NCBI GenBank assembly: GCA_907163375.1
Contig: CAJQUW010005267.1
Coordinates: forward strand, 620,001 to 684,000
DNA: 64,000 bases
Reading direction: 5' to 3'
DNA from: Prostheceraeus crozeri
Lineage: Eukaryota; Platyhelminthes; Polycladida; Euryleptidae
The notes below the pieces were generated by a model. That model was given only the letters and a program-made list of their open reading frames with translations. It was not told the DNA's origin and searched no databases. This document shows positions 1 through 8,326 of the stretch, piece after piece. Both the position numbers and the translations under genes were made by a program. The number at the start of each line of letters is the position of its first letter. Within the stretch, counting starts at the first letter, position 1.

Positions 1-1642
1 TACTTCTTTGTGGTAGCGATTGAGAGTTAGTGCTGTTCCGTCGGTTGACTGTCGCTATGATAGGTCGTCGAAAAGTGAAGTAATCTGCTGAAGCACATGC
101 AAGGCAAAATCGCATGCGTGGCCATAGACAGAGTCCTGCCAGGTACACAATGTATATGGTGACAGCTACACATACCAGAAATACCCATAGCTCTCGCATG
201 TTGATTCGGAATCCGAGCAAGAAGCTTAGTGACGCTTTCTCAGTAATAGAGTTGACGAATTGTTTCGCTACGGCTTCAGGCTTCGAGTCCGATTGGACTC
301 CCAGTTCATGTAAAATCATTTGTTGTTGAGACAATGTACTCAGTAGGTTATTCTGGCTTTTTGTTGTAAAGACTTCCGTCCAATTATACATTCCCATAGC
401 GTGAATAATCATATGTTGTGTTTTGGGAACGGTAGTCCAATTGAATTGGAACATCGGGAATGGGTGTCTGCTATGCAATTTATGTATGGCACCACTTGGT
501 TCGTAATTAAAGCATGACTCATTGGCGCAGAAAGGAATATCAATAGCGTCATGACACTGCTGTAATGCGGAGCTCTGATGTACAATATTTGTGAGAGGAT
601 CCATATATCCGGTTTTGACGTAACCATGTAAATTAAATTTTAATGGTAGCCAAACTGTGCATTTGTTTTTCATAGACTCTATTGTGTAATTCGTTATTGG
701 AGAGCATGGCCAAATTTCTATGTATTCGGTTGTGGATCGAGCATGAATATACTTATGATTCAGCATCGATCGGGCGACGAGCGTCGGGTGTGAAACTACT
801 GCTGAACGGAGGATATTTAATGAGCTGCGGTAATTATGACACACTGACATAAGCGCTGTATCGAATGCAAATTTAACATAGTTTGTTAGGGTCGTTTGAA
901 GGGCCTGCAATTGTGATGCCACCACTTCCGCTGAAGTGACCGTTCGTTTACTGCGCTTTTTATAACTTTTCTTGTTTTCCGAGTTTGTTTGAGCCTTTGT
1001 TAGGTTAAGGCGAGGAAAGTGAAAGGATTTTTCTCCTCCTATGACATCGACTACATAGATCCCTTGGTCCGATATGTATAATGTGCCATCACAGTTGTGG
1101 AAAGTTTTTCTTTGTTTGGGGAAAGTCAATGCCATTTCTCCGGTTAGTGATAGCCATCGGTCATTCATTTCGTGTCCGTCCATCCGTTTCCATCGTTTGA
1201 ACTTGCAGGCTTCTTCCTTTTCAGTCACCCAGTACATGTATGATTTATCAGGTAGCTGACAGTGGCCTGTCCGATATGAGCATGAATTGACATTACCGCC
1301 GGTTGACTCCATATGTTCTGCTTGGTGGCGTTTATATACCTGAATAGGTATAAGGTAGCAATTGGTAATAACAGTTGTTTTCCAATAGCAGCAATAAAAT
1401 GGCGCCTTAGGGTACGTGTAGGTATATGGATAATTGGTCGACCATAGGCTTTTAACTTGTTTCAACTTTCCTACTGAGCATTCCTTTCTATCTATCATAG
1501 TCTTACATTCTCCGCGCGTAACAGTTAAATGTTCCACATTTGTTTTTAACCGCCGTTCGTCTCCAAAGAAAAACGTGAGAGTTTTAAAAGTTTTTCTTAT
1601 CTTTACGCAATGGTACCCAGATGACTTATATTCGAGTAGATT
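1..1642 (-). pseudogene. env: env-like glycoprotein, C-terminal part (interrupted)
   Basis: An uninterrupted minus-strand frame of at least 547 codons runs from the Harbinger insertion point to the left edge and is still open at base 1. Visible features: a cysteine-bearing ectodomain, a furin-type basic site RSKR (codons at 955-944) that would divide surface and transmembrane subunits, several N-X-S/T glycosylation sequons after it, and one long hydrophobic segment (about 193-123) followed by a basic/cysteine-containing cytoplasmic tail. This is the layout of a class-I-like viral or retroelement envelope protein. It is separated from its own N-terminal part (5199-6276) by 3.5 kb of transposon. 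No stop or frameshift is seen in this half. The relationship to known envelope families is not recognised. Confidence 0.7.
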
Positions 1643-1644
1643 AG

Positions 1645-1900
1645 GGCCCGTATGCATAAAAAGTAACTAGTAGAAGTAACTTCCATTTCACCAAGTTTGT
1701 ACTAGCAAGTATATACTCCGATGCATTTTCTTATGCATAAGAAGTAACTTCCAAGTCCGTACTTCCTAGTAAATACTCGTAAGTATAAACTAGACAAATT
1801 CGTATGCATAAAAAGTAATTTCTAGAAGTTACTTCTCAAATGAAAGTATGTACTAGATCAGAACGAGTATTTACTACCTCATTTTCCTAGTAAGCCAAAT
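1645..1900 (+). repeat. Left TIR and subterminal repeats of the Harbinger element
   Basis: After the 24-bp TIR, the motif TATGCATAA(A/G)AAGTAA recurs near 1650, 1732 and 1803. It is mixed with copies of AGAAGTAACTT and of GTACTAG/TACTAG-type words. The right end has the mirror set. Such subterminal arrays are plausible binding sites for the transposase or the Myb-like partner; that function is inferred. Confidence 0.75.
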
Positions 1901-1952
1901 AGCAACCTAGCAAGACGAGAATTGCACACCATTGGCTAATTGTGTCATTTTA

Positions 1953-3065
1953 ATGAAAGGAAATGCACCTAAATTGATCTGTTCTTTGAAAACTCACATA
2001 AGTGATAATTCTATTCGTGAAAGCGGTATGGATCTCGTGACTATATACATTCGTCGCCATATTAGAAGAGAACGATATTTTCGTGATAGACTGAATCCTT
2101 TGGAATATTACACTGACTGTGAATTGCAGAAATTATTTCGTTTTAATCGAACCAATATCCTTTTAATAACTCGTGTTCTGAAAGACAAAATTGAGAATAG
2201 CACTGGACGAAATTATTCTCTTTCATGTTTACATCAGGTGTGTATTGCTCTTCGTTTTTTCGCGACTGGTTCAATGCAACTAAGTTTGGGAGCATGGATA
2301 CATGTCGAACAATGTACAGTAAGTCGTGTATTATGGAAAGTCACTCGTGCAATTATCAGTAGTTATCCGGATACTTTTGTCACCGACTGTGAGCAAAACA
2401 AAGTTAGATTTTTTGAAAAGTTTGGAATACCTAATACATTTGGTGTCATCGATTGTACTCATATTAGGATACAACGGCCCCAAGATTACTATCATCCTGA
2501 AGAATATCTGAACAGAAAGAATTGCTATTCTATAAACGTACAATCAGTCTGTGATAGTGATTGTATTTTTACGGATATCGTTGTTGCGTGGCCTGGAAGT
2601 GTCCATGACAGCAGGATTTTTAAGAACTCCACTTTGTACGACAAACTGATCACTGGTGAAACCAAAGGACTCCTACTTGGTGACAGTGGTTATGCTCTTT
2701 CTCCATTTCTTTTAACCCCATTCTCAACACCTCAAACATCAGGAGAGGAGCATTTTAACAAGGTCCACAAGAAAGCGCGTTGTACAATAGAACGTGCATT
2801 TGGCCAATTAAAGCGAAGATTCCATTGCATGGGAAGCATCTTGCGATGCAAGACAGATCGTGTGACATCGGTCATCACTGCTTGTTTTATACTGCACAAT
2901 CTTGCAAAACGTTTTCATGAAATTGATCTGGACGACTCAGAAGAACTTCATTTAGAGGAAGAGGATGCCGAGTCTGACGAAAATCTATCGACAAGTAATG
3001 ATGCCCATATTCGTCGCTTGGGAGAAGCTAAACGCCGTGAGATAATGGAGTTTCTGTTGCTGTGA
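1953..3065 (+). CDS. Harbinger (PIF/HARBI1-type) transposase
   Basis: A 370-aa protein counted from the first in-frame ATG (1953); the frame is open further upstream but without an ATG. It has the DDE_Tnp_4/HARBI1 layout: an N-terminal helical region, a helix-turn-helix-like segment (about residues 90-135), then the catalytic core. The triad is visible as D167 in VIDCTHI, D244 in LLGDSGYA and E280 in CTIERAFG, with the family motif PGSVHDSRIF between the two aspartates and LHNLAKRF near the C-terminus. The acidic tail ends in a basic patch. It would cut and paste the element, probably together with the Myb-like protein encoded convergently in the same transposon. Length and motifs are normal for the family and no disabling change is seen. 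Confidence 0.95.
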   Translation: MKGNAPKLICSLKTHISDNSIRESGMDLVTIYIRRHIRRERYFRDRLNPLEYYTDCELQKLFRFNRTNILLITRVLKDKIENSTGRNYSLSCLHQVCIALRFFATGSMQLSLGAWIHVEQCTVSRVLWKVTRAIISSYPDTFVTDCEQNKVRFFEKFGIPNTFGVIDCTHIRIQRPQDYYHPEEYLNRKNCYSINVQSVCDSDCIFTDIVVAWPGSVHDSRIFKNSTLYDKLITGETKGLLLGDSGYALSPFLLTPFSTPQTSGEEHFNKVHKKARCTIERAFGQLKRRFHCMGSILRCKTDRVTSVITACFILHNLAKRFHEIDLDDSEELHLEEEDAESDENLSTSNDAHIRRLGEAKRREIMEFLLL

Positions 3066-3462
3066 ATATAATCATGTTATATATGAGAACTAAGAAATTT
3101 GTCGTCGTTATGTACGCTTCCTTGTTTAAATTACAGTTATTTTTTTAACATAAAGTACCGGTACCTTGTTGTTTCTTGAACTATATTTTTAAGACAAAGA
3201 TCATGTGATAGAAGAAATGAACCAATAATTAACTTAGACTTATTATCTTAATTTAACATAGTTTGAGTATTCGTCAAAGACTACAGAAAAAAATAAAATA
3301 CGATAAAATTGATATTCCATCTATTTATTCGTACTGATCGATATTAGATAACCCGAGCATAAAATCAGCTAACTAAAAAGACTACCGAATGAAAACAATG
3401 ACCTTTATAAAATATCAATAATATTGTTACGGTACAGAAACAGTTACTCATACATTCACGAG
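3066..3462. other. Intergenic DNA between the two convergent Harbinger genes
   Basis: AT-rich, without a coding frame. It should hold the 3' ends of both transcripts; an AATAAA-like word lies near 3292 on the plus strand. Nothing else was seen. Confidence 0.5.
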
Positions 3463-4882
3463 TCAAAAAGGAGTGTTTTCGTCGTAAATATCTCGCAGAT
3501 AAGAATATTCTTGTGATACAATAGTTTGCGTTGATGCGTCCACCTTTCCTTTCACTTGACTTCGAAGCAGTTCTATCTTCAGTCGAAGTTTCTCCCGCTG
3601 AAGAATCAGTACCTCGCGATGTAGATCGTCGATAGGTTCGACGGCCTTTCTCTTTGTAGACCTTTGCTCGATATCCTCTTCCCCTCGATTTTCAATGTCT
3701 GGAAAGTGGAGATAGGTTGATAAATATAATGAACGGAGCCTTTTTATACATGTAATTATATAGTGTATATCATCAGTATATGTATATATTCCTATATGAT
3801 TTATTCTTTAATTACTAAAACAAACTTTAGTATTTGTTTTGATCCACAAATTGTACATGTATAGGCTACATGCATTTATTTCGTTGGTTCCCATTATCAT
3901 CCACATATTGTAATAGAGTACAAAGTTGGATGCATTTTCGGCTTTTATCAGTCATTATGTTGAAAATGTAAAATCTAAAACTGCAGTTGTTTTCCGCTTA
4001 CAACAAGGCTTCAGATAATCTTTTCAATTTCAAACATGATCCATTGTTGTAGAAGTTATCAATGAAATTCAGTTTCTACATCATATTACTGAGTCGTTTT
4101 GAGCTATATCGCGTGATTGCAATAGTAAAAGTTGCAATTAGGCCTACTCGTACATAGATGTTTGGCCAAGTCGGTCAGATATTCCTGCTTTAAACAGCTA
4201 GCAGTTTTCAGTAAGCTTATTTGAAATTTCTTAAAGACGGAGATTCTAGTTGGTTAGACATCTCAAATAATTTCTATCCATAGAATTATTATTGCAAAGA
4301 TAACGGTGTGCAAACCGAATAATTTGCCATGGGGATAAATCAGATAGATAATTTCCGCGGCCCGCTGAAAATCCGCGGCCAGGTATGTGGGTACTATGGA
4401 GGTACCCAAACTTTAATGTAAATACATGTAGGCCTAAGTATAAATCCGGATTATATTAATGAGTTAAAAGAAGGATAAAATAACTTACTTTTTAGAGACT
4501 GCTCATCATCTGGTGGAAGCTCTAAGTTCTCCAGATCCACTCCGTTCTCCATAGCTCCGACAACCTTGGTAATTTTAGGATTTTGCTCACCTAGAATTCT
4601 CCACACCAATCTATCGTTCTCACTCAACTCTTTCGATGGGCCCCCTCCAGTCTTCTTGACATCCTTTAACTTCTCCTTCAAGCGTTGCTGGACATTGTTC
4701 CACTTTTTTTGTAATTGCTCAATTGCAAGCGACTTTCCCGTTCTTACCACCAATTCCTGCTGCAACCAACTCCAAGCTTCCGCTCTTTTGTTACGGCCAT
4801 TCTTCGTGTTATCTTTAGAATTAATCACATACTTCTTCATCTCTAATATCTCCAAAAAAGTTGTTTCAGTTGAAGTATCCAT
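3463..4882 (-). CDS. Harbinger-encoded Myb/SANT-like DNA-binding protein, two exons
   Basis: Exon 1 is 4882-4489. It starts at an ATG followed by DTSTETTF and ends at a consensus donor (GTAAGT, 4488-4483). Exon 2 is 3698-3463, after a CAG acceptor (AG at 3700-3699) with a pyrimidine tract. The phases match, giving a 209-aa product (630 bp including stop); the intron is 790 bp. Residues about 5-110 form a Myb/SANT-like trihelix domain of the Myb_DNA-bind_5 type with spaced tryptophans (WSWLQQ, KKWNNVQQRL, RLVWRILG). Exon 2 encodes a basic segment and a leucine-rich coiled coil (DDLHREVLILQREKLRLKIE). In Harbinger elements this second protein binds transposase, helps its nuclear import and recognises subterminal DNA. 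An unspliced reading stops at 4451, so the splice is needed for the coiled coil. Confidence 0.85.
3699..4488 (-). other. Intron of the Harbinger Myb-like gene
   Basis: Bounded by GTAAGT (4488-4483) and a pyrimidine-rich CAG (ending at 3699). AT-rich with no coding frame. A short GC-rich patch near 4355-4385 has the repeated word CCGCGG(C)C. No other feature was seen. Confidence 0.7.
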
Positions 4883-5039
4883 TCTGTTCGGTTGTTGTTG
4901 TCTTGTGATTGCTGAGTAAATGCTGTGATCGTGAGGCAGGCGTGTTCTATAGTAATGTATCGATAAAAGTGCACCGATTACCAGCGTTGCCAAGTATTTC
5001 CGCAAGGTTAATCATGTGACGACCATAGATATCTCACTG

Positions 5040-5198
5040 CGACACTTTTATACAAGAAGTTCCTACTAGCAAGTGCCTACTTTGTGAAGTTACTTTTTAT
5101 GCATACATATTGGAAGTAGATACTAGACAGAGTATATACTTGCAAGTAAGAACTAGGAAGTATTTACTTTCAAAAGTTACTTTTTATGCATACGGGCC
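5040..5198 (-). repeat. Right TIR and subterminal repeats of the Harbinger element
   Basis: Mirror image of the left end. The perfect TIR is 5175-5198, and an internal copy of AGTTACTTTTTATGCATAC lies at about 5089-5107. TACTAG/CTAGTA-type words lie between them. Confidence 0.75.
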
Positions 5199-6276
5199 TA
5201 GGTTTGTACAGAACATAAGTTTTTGCTATTGGCACTTGGCCTTTTAGTTGGCCCGTTGTTTTACACTCAGGGTTCCGAGGCAAACGCCAAACTATACGAC
5301 CTGCTGTCTGCTGACACATCATAGGGAGGGGATAGGTCTGTACCTCTCCTGTTGCAAAAACGATAATAGGCAGGAGAATGAGGATGGAAAGCGTAGCTAA
5401 TCGTTTTGAATAAGGAATCCTAATTTTTCCTTCGTCAAACGTTGTACGAAAGCTAAGCAATTTTTCATAGTAGAATTTCTTGACTTTAGCATAGCTGTCG
5501 GCGCTAACAAGGTCTTCATGAATCTTGGTTCTCCGTACCGTCCCTTGCCCGTCAGTACTTACCACGAGTTCGGGTCCGTTCGACGCAGTCGTAAGATCGT
5601 TCCTGGTATTCGTTGCGACGCTGCAGATAATTTGATCGTCGGTCGAGTCCGCCCTCGGCGCTCCGATTTCCATCGTATGATGCTGCAGGTCCCGATGGAC
5701 TTCGGGACTTGTCACCTCGTCGTCTGATTGTACAGTCACATCCGACGCGGTGTCGAAGTAGTCAGCGTCGCCGTCGCATGGTGAAAACGATGCATAAGGA
5801 AAGATATCGGCCGCGTGTGTATCTGCGCGAACGATCTCGTCGTTTGGTAGGAAGGATGTACGAGGAAAGACTCCGGACTCCATATCTGTGTTATCAATAT
5901 TGTCGTCGACTTTCTCTTGGTCGGTGATAGTATCTTCGACGTCTCTAGGAGTCTCCTCAACTGTTCCGATCTCATTGGCATGACTGTATTGTTCGTCATG
6001 TGTCGGATCTGTTTCAGCAGTGTTTGAGACAATAGATGGTCGGGTGTAGTGTGTAAATATTCGCGCGTCGATAGCTGAGGGTTCAATCGTCGCTACCAAA
6101 ACGTCCGGGTCCCTATCTAGAAAACGCCGTTCGAGGTCCACATCAGTACTAATACTCGCATTTCGTGCTGGCTCGGAATAAGCACTTCTCCGTATGTTAC
6201 GACCTAACGGGATTCGGGAAGACTGATCCTGGGAAAAAGAAGGTGTCGTAAATGGGACTCTGCCGTATGAGGACAT
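5199..6276 (-). pseudogene. env: env-like glycoprotein, N-terminal part (interrupted)
   Basis: The frame starts at ATG 6276 and is open for 359 codons to the Harbinger insertion, after which it reads a few codons into the transposon TIR and stops at 5170. Residues 1 to about 285 are hydrophilic and acidic, rich in D/E/S/T, without recognisable domains. Residues about 293-309 are a hydrophobic segment (SILILLPIIVFATG) that looks like an internal signal or signal-anchor. The start of a cysteine-containing ectodomain follows. A long cytoplasmic leader before the signal is unusual, although long leaders are known from some retroviral envelopes. The start overlaps the end of gag (6204) by 73 bp in another frame. 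The phase at 5199 matches the phase at 1642 across the TAG duplication, so the transposon alone interrupts the gene. Confidence 0.7.
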
Positions 6277-7283
6277 AAGAGGTGCTGCCGCTCCACAGGC
6301 ATCTGTGGTTGATACTGCTGATTATTCGCCTCTCTATAAGGCCTATTTCGCTGATTCGATAAATAATTATCCGGATATCGTCTGTTAGAACGCTGCTCGG
6401 TTTCGAAACGAACCGATTGTGCGCGTCTACACTCTCTAGCAAAGTGCCCAGGGCATTGACAATTTAAGCAGATCGGTTGGCCAGTTTGAGTCCATCTCCG
6501 GGTCATCGGATAAGAAGACCATTGTTGACGTCTAGGCGGAGGGGACTTGGCCGGGTAAGTCGCTCTGGGAGGCCGCATAGGCTCCCGAGTATTGATGTTG
6601 TTAATTGCGTTCGTTAAGGTGCCTATCTGTTCGGTGATGGCTGCCACAAATCGGCTATTGTCAACCGAATCGTCGCTAAAAAGTAGGTCTCTCTGAGAGT
6701 AGAGTTTTTGGGCGTAAGCAATCGTTTCTTCGAGACTAGGAGGGTCTTTCTGTATAACGGCTTTTTTATAATCACGGCGGAGCCCGTTAACAAAAACCTC
6801 TCTAGTCAATAGTGAGCGCGTTGCTTCATCCAGCGAGGGATACGCCCGCCTGGCTAGCCGTCTGATAGCACTAGAATAAGATGAAATTGATTCCTCTCTC
6901 CCTTGTTTCCTGGAATTCAGAGCTGCACAGGCGGCCGTTTGAGTCTCTGGCGGCTGCAGCTTCTGGCTAAGTTCACTAATCAGTGATCGATAATTATTCT
7001 GAGTGGTTGTAGATAGCTGTCGATAAGTCTCAAGTGCGTGGGCTTTCAAGTATGCGGGTAGTGTATTCGTCTTCTGGGTATCGTCCCAGTTTAATGCTCG
7101 AGCAACTAAATCAAAATACTCAACAAATTCAGCGAAGCTGATATCAGTATCGTCAAGATCTCCGGAGAAAACCGGGATAGAGAAATTGCCTGAAGTCGGT
7201 GGAATCATTCGTGGTGGATTATTCGGAATTTTCTCAAGTTTCACTGTCAATGCTTTCAAGGCGTCTGCTATGTCGGAAGTCAT
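6204..7283 (-). CDS. gag: Gag-like capsid/nucleocapsid protein
   Basis: A 359-aa product counted from the first ATG (7283). The frame is open about 40 codons further upstream to a stop, but without an ATG. The region after the motif FSGD (about residues 39-160) resembles the Retrotrans_gag capsid domain (SFAEFVEYFDLVARALNW and a downstream QLSTTTQNNYRSL). The nucleocapsid knuckle is CLNCQCPGHFAREC (C-x2-C-x4-H-x4-C, DNA 6470-6429), embedded in an Arg-rich, RNA-binding-like tail. Gag would assemble particles and package the element's RNA. After the knuckle the frame ends within about 75 residues, and no aspartic protease or RT motif follows in any frame before env begins. Either pol has been deleted or this is a pol-less derivative. 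Confidence 0.85.
   Translation of the reverse strand: MTSDIADALKALTVKLEKIPNNPPRMIPPTSGNFSIPVFSGDLDDTDISFAEFVEYFDLVARALNWDDTQKTNTLPAYLKAHALETYRQLSTTTQNNYRSLISELSQKLQPPETQTAACAALNSRKQGREESISSYSSAIRRLARRAYPSLDEATRSLLTREVFVNGLRRDYKKAVIQKDPPSLEETIAYAQKLYSQRDLLFSDDSVDNSRFVAAITEQIGTLTNAINNINTREPMRPPRATYPAKSPPPRRQQWSSYPMTRRWTQTGQPICLNCQCPGHFARECRRAQSVRFETEQRSNRRYPDNYLSNQRNRPYREANNQQYQPQMPVERQHLLCPHTAESHLRHLLFPRISLPESR
6228..6244 (-). promoter_or_regulatory. Possible splice acceptor for env mRNA
   Basis: On the minus strand a pyrimidine tract (CCTTCTTTTTCCC) is followed by CAG, with exon sequence starting at 6228. A 3' splice site near the env start would fit retrovirus-like subgenomic splicing. If used, it removes the ATG at 6276, so initiation would have to come from an upstream leader exon. 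It is judged from sequence only. Confidence 0.35.
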
Positions 7284-7561
7284 AGTCTTCACTTTTCTTG
7301 TCTTAGATCGAGTAAGTATTCTGGGCTCGGTTAGTTCAGTTTGTGGGACCTCCAGTGTAACCCCTGGTAGGTCTTTATTTTCGTTTTGCGTGTTTCTCTT
7401 CACTTATGGGTTACTTGATCACTTATTTTGGTTAGCACTCTGGTTTCTACTCGATCCTAACGATCCTCAGTCGAGCCCGAATACAGAACAACTCTGATCA
7501 ATACGTAAATATAATTGCCTTTATCAATCGTTCACATAAATCAATCATAAATTAACAATAC

Positions 7562-7634
7562 GTGCAAATAGAGGAAGATAGAGATACAAATAGAGGGAGA
7601 GAGAAATACGAATAGAGGGAGAGAAAAATAGCTT
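7562..7634 (-). repeat. Pyrimidine-rich tandem repeat in the leader
   Basis: On the plus strand about three copies of a 22-25-bp unit related to AATAGAGGGAGAGAGAAATACG. On the transcribed minus strand it is a CU-rich tract between the TATA box and gag. Function unknown. Confidence 0.6.
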
Positions 7635-7914
7635 CAGCCTCACAGGTAGTTTAGTGGGAAGAGTAACGAACGGAGAAGTATAGTGCTTCGAGCCTCTGCG
7701 GTACGTCTAGCTACTATCAGGGCCTCTCGGCGCGATCTTTCTAGGTCGGTCTAGGGCCTTCGGACCTTACGCCTGCCTTTAGCTATCGTTATACTCACTC
7801 TCTCGTCCGGTCGGGTCGTAGTTGTCTTGGTCTCTTGATCGGCTAGCGGATCTACTGCTGTGCGTACACAGATCGTCGACTGTTCTTGTTATACGGTTGC
7901 TGTTTTGAGCCTCG

Positions 7915-7922
7915 CTTATATA
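7915..7922 (-). promoter_or_regulatory. TATA box of the LTR promoter
   Basis: TATATAAG on the minus strand in the context CAGTATATAAGCGAGGC. It would place transcription start near 7890, upstream of gag and in the same direction. Confidence 0.55.
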
Positions 7923-8326
7923 CTGTTCTTAGACTTTGATCCGCTGCCGCCTGCCCCCATGCGCTTCGAATTCCTTTCCTGACTATTATTTATTTAATGG
8001 GGCACTTACGGCGGTCTCCTTTGATAGCTCTGGGAACGATCGCTTTTCAATTCCAGTATTACGTAACACTCTTCTACGCGCTCTGGTCTCCCACGGATCT
8101 GATCATGCCCCGGCGCCTGGAATGGTAATTTATGTTTCCCGAATGGCGCCACTTTTACTGTTCTGTCCTATTCTGTCCTTCCTTATTTATTTGCACTTTA
8201 TATCGTTCGTTTGGAATCTTACGTAACCATCTCGTTTGTTTCTCTTCCCGCTCAAGTTCCTAAATGTGACCCGGCTTGCTGTACACTAAGGGTCCTAAGG
8301 CTGGGGATCGAGTCCTCCGGGTTACA

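Larger units (their letters stand above)
1645..5198. mobile_element. PIF/Harbinger DNA transposon, complete-looking (3554 bp)
   Basis: Perfect 24-bp terminal inverted repeats beginning GGCCCGTATGCATAAA lie at 1645-1668 and 5175-5198. They are flanked by a 3-bp duplication TAG (1642-1644 and 5199-5201); 3-bp duplications are the rule for PIF/Harbinger. The element carries the two genes expected of an autonomous Harbinger: a DDE transposase (1953-3065, +) and a Myb/SANT-like protein (4882-3463, -, two exons). They are convergent, with about 400 bp between their ends. Both frames are intact and the ends are undecayed, so the insertion is probably recent and may be mobilisable. It inserted into the env-like gene of the retroelement. 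Confidence 0.93.
1..8326 (-). mobile_element. LTR retroelement with gag and env-like genes, no visible pol
   Basis: On the minus strand the order is LTR/leader (about 8326-7500), gag (7283-6204), then an env-like frame from 6276 that continues past window base 1. The outer edge at 8326 reads TGTAAC on the minus strand, a common LTR start, and the very next base (8327) belongs to the satellite array. The element therefore appears to have inserted into satellite DNA. Gag has a capsid-like region and a CCHC knuckle, which suggests a Ty3/gypsy-like or related lineage, but without RT the family cannot be fixed. Protease, RT, RNase H and integrase are absent where they would be expected, so this copy would need a helper. 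A Harbinger transposon (1645-5198) splits env. The 3' LTR is outside the window. Confidence 0.8.
7500..8326 (-). repeat. 5' LTR and leader of the retroelement (inner boundary unresolved)
   Basis: The minus strand begins TGTAACCCGG at 8326, directly against the satellite. A second near-complementary word (CCGGGTCACAT) lies 45-55 bp further in and could pair with it. A TATA box lies at 7922-7915. No TGG-type tRNA primer-binding site is visible between 7403 and 7950, so the U5/PBS boundary cannot be placed. Only one LTR is in the window, so the repeat itself cannot be verified here. Confidence 0.5.

Noticed and set aside
5518..6086. Alternative frames over the env N-terminal part
   Set aside because: They overlap the longer env-like frame and have no recognisable features of their own.
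7403..7560. tRNA primer-binding site after the LTR
   Set aside because: No TGG-starting tRNA-complementary stretch could be found on the minus strand; I left the LTR inner boundary open.
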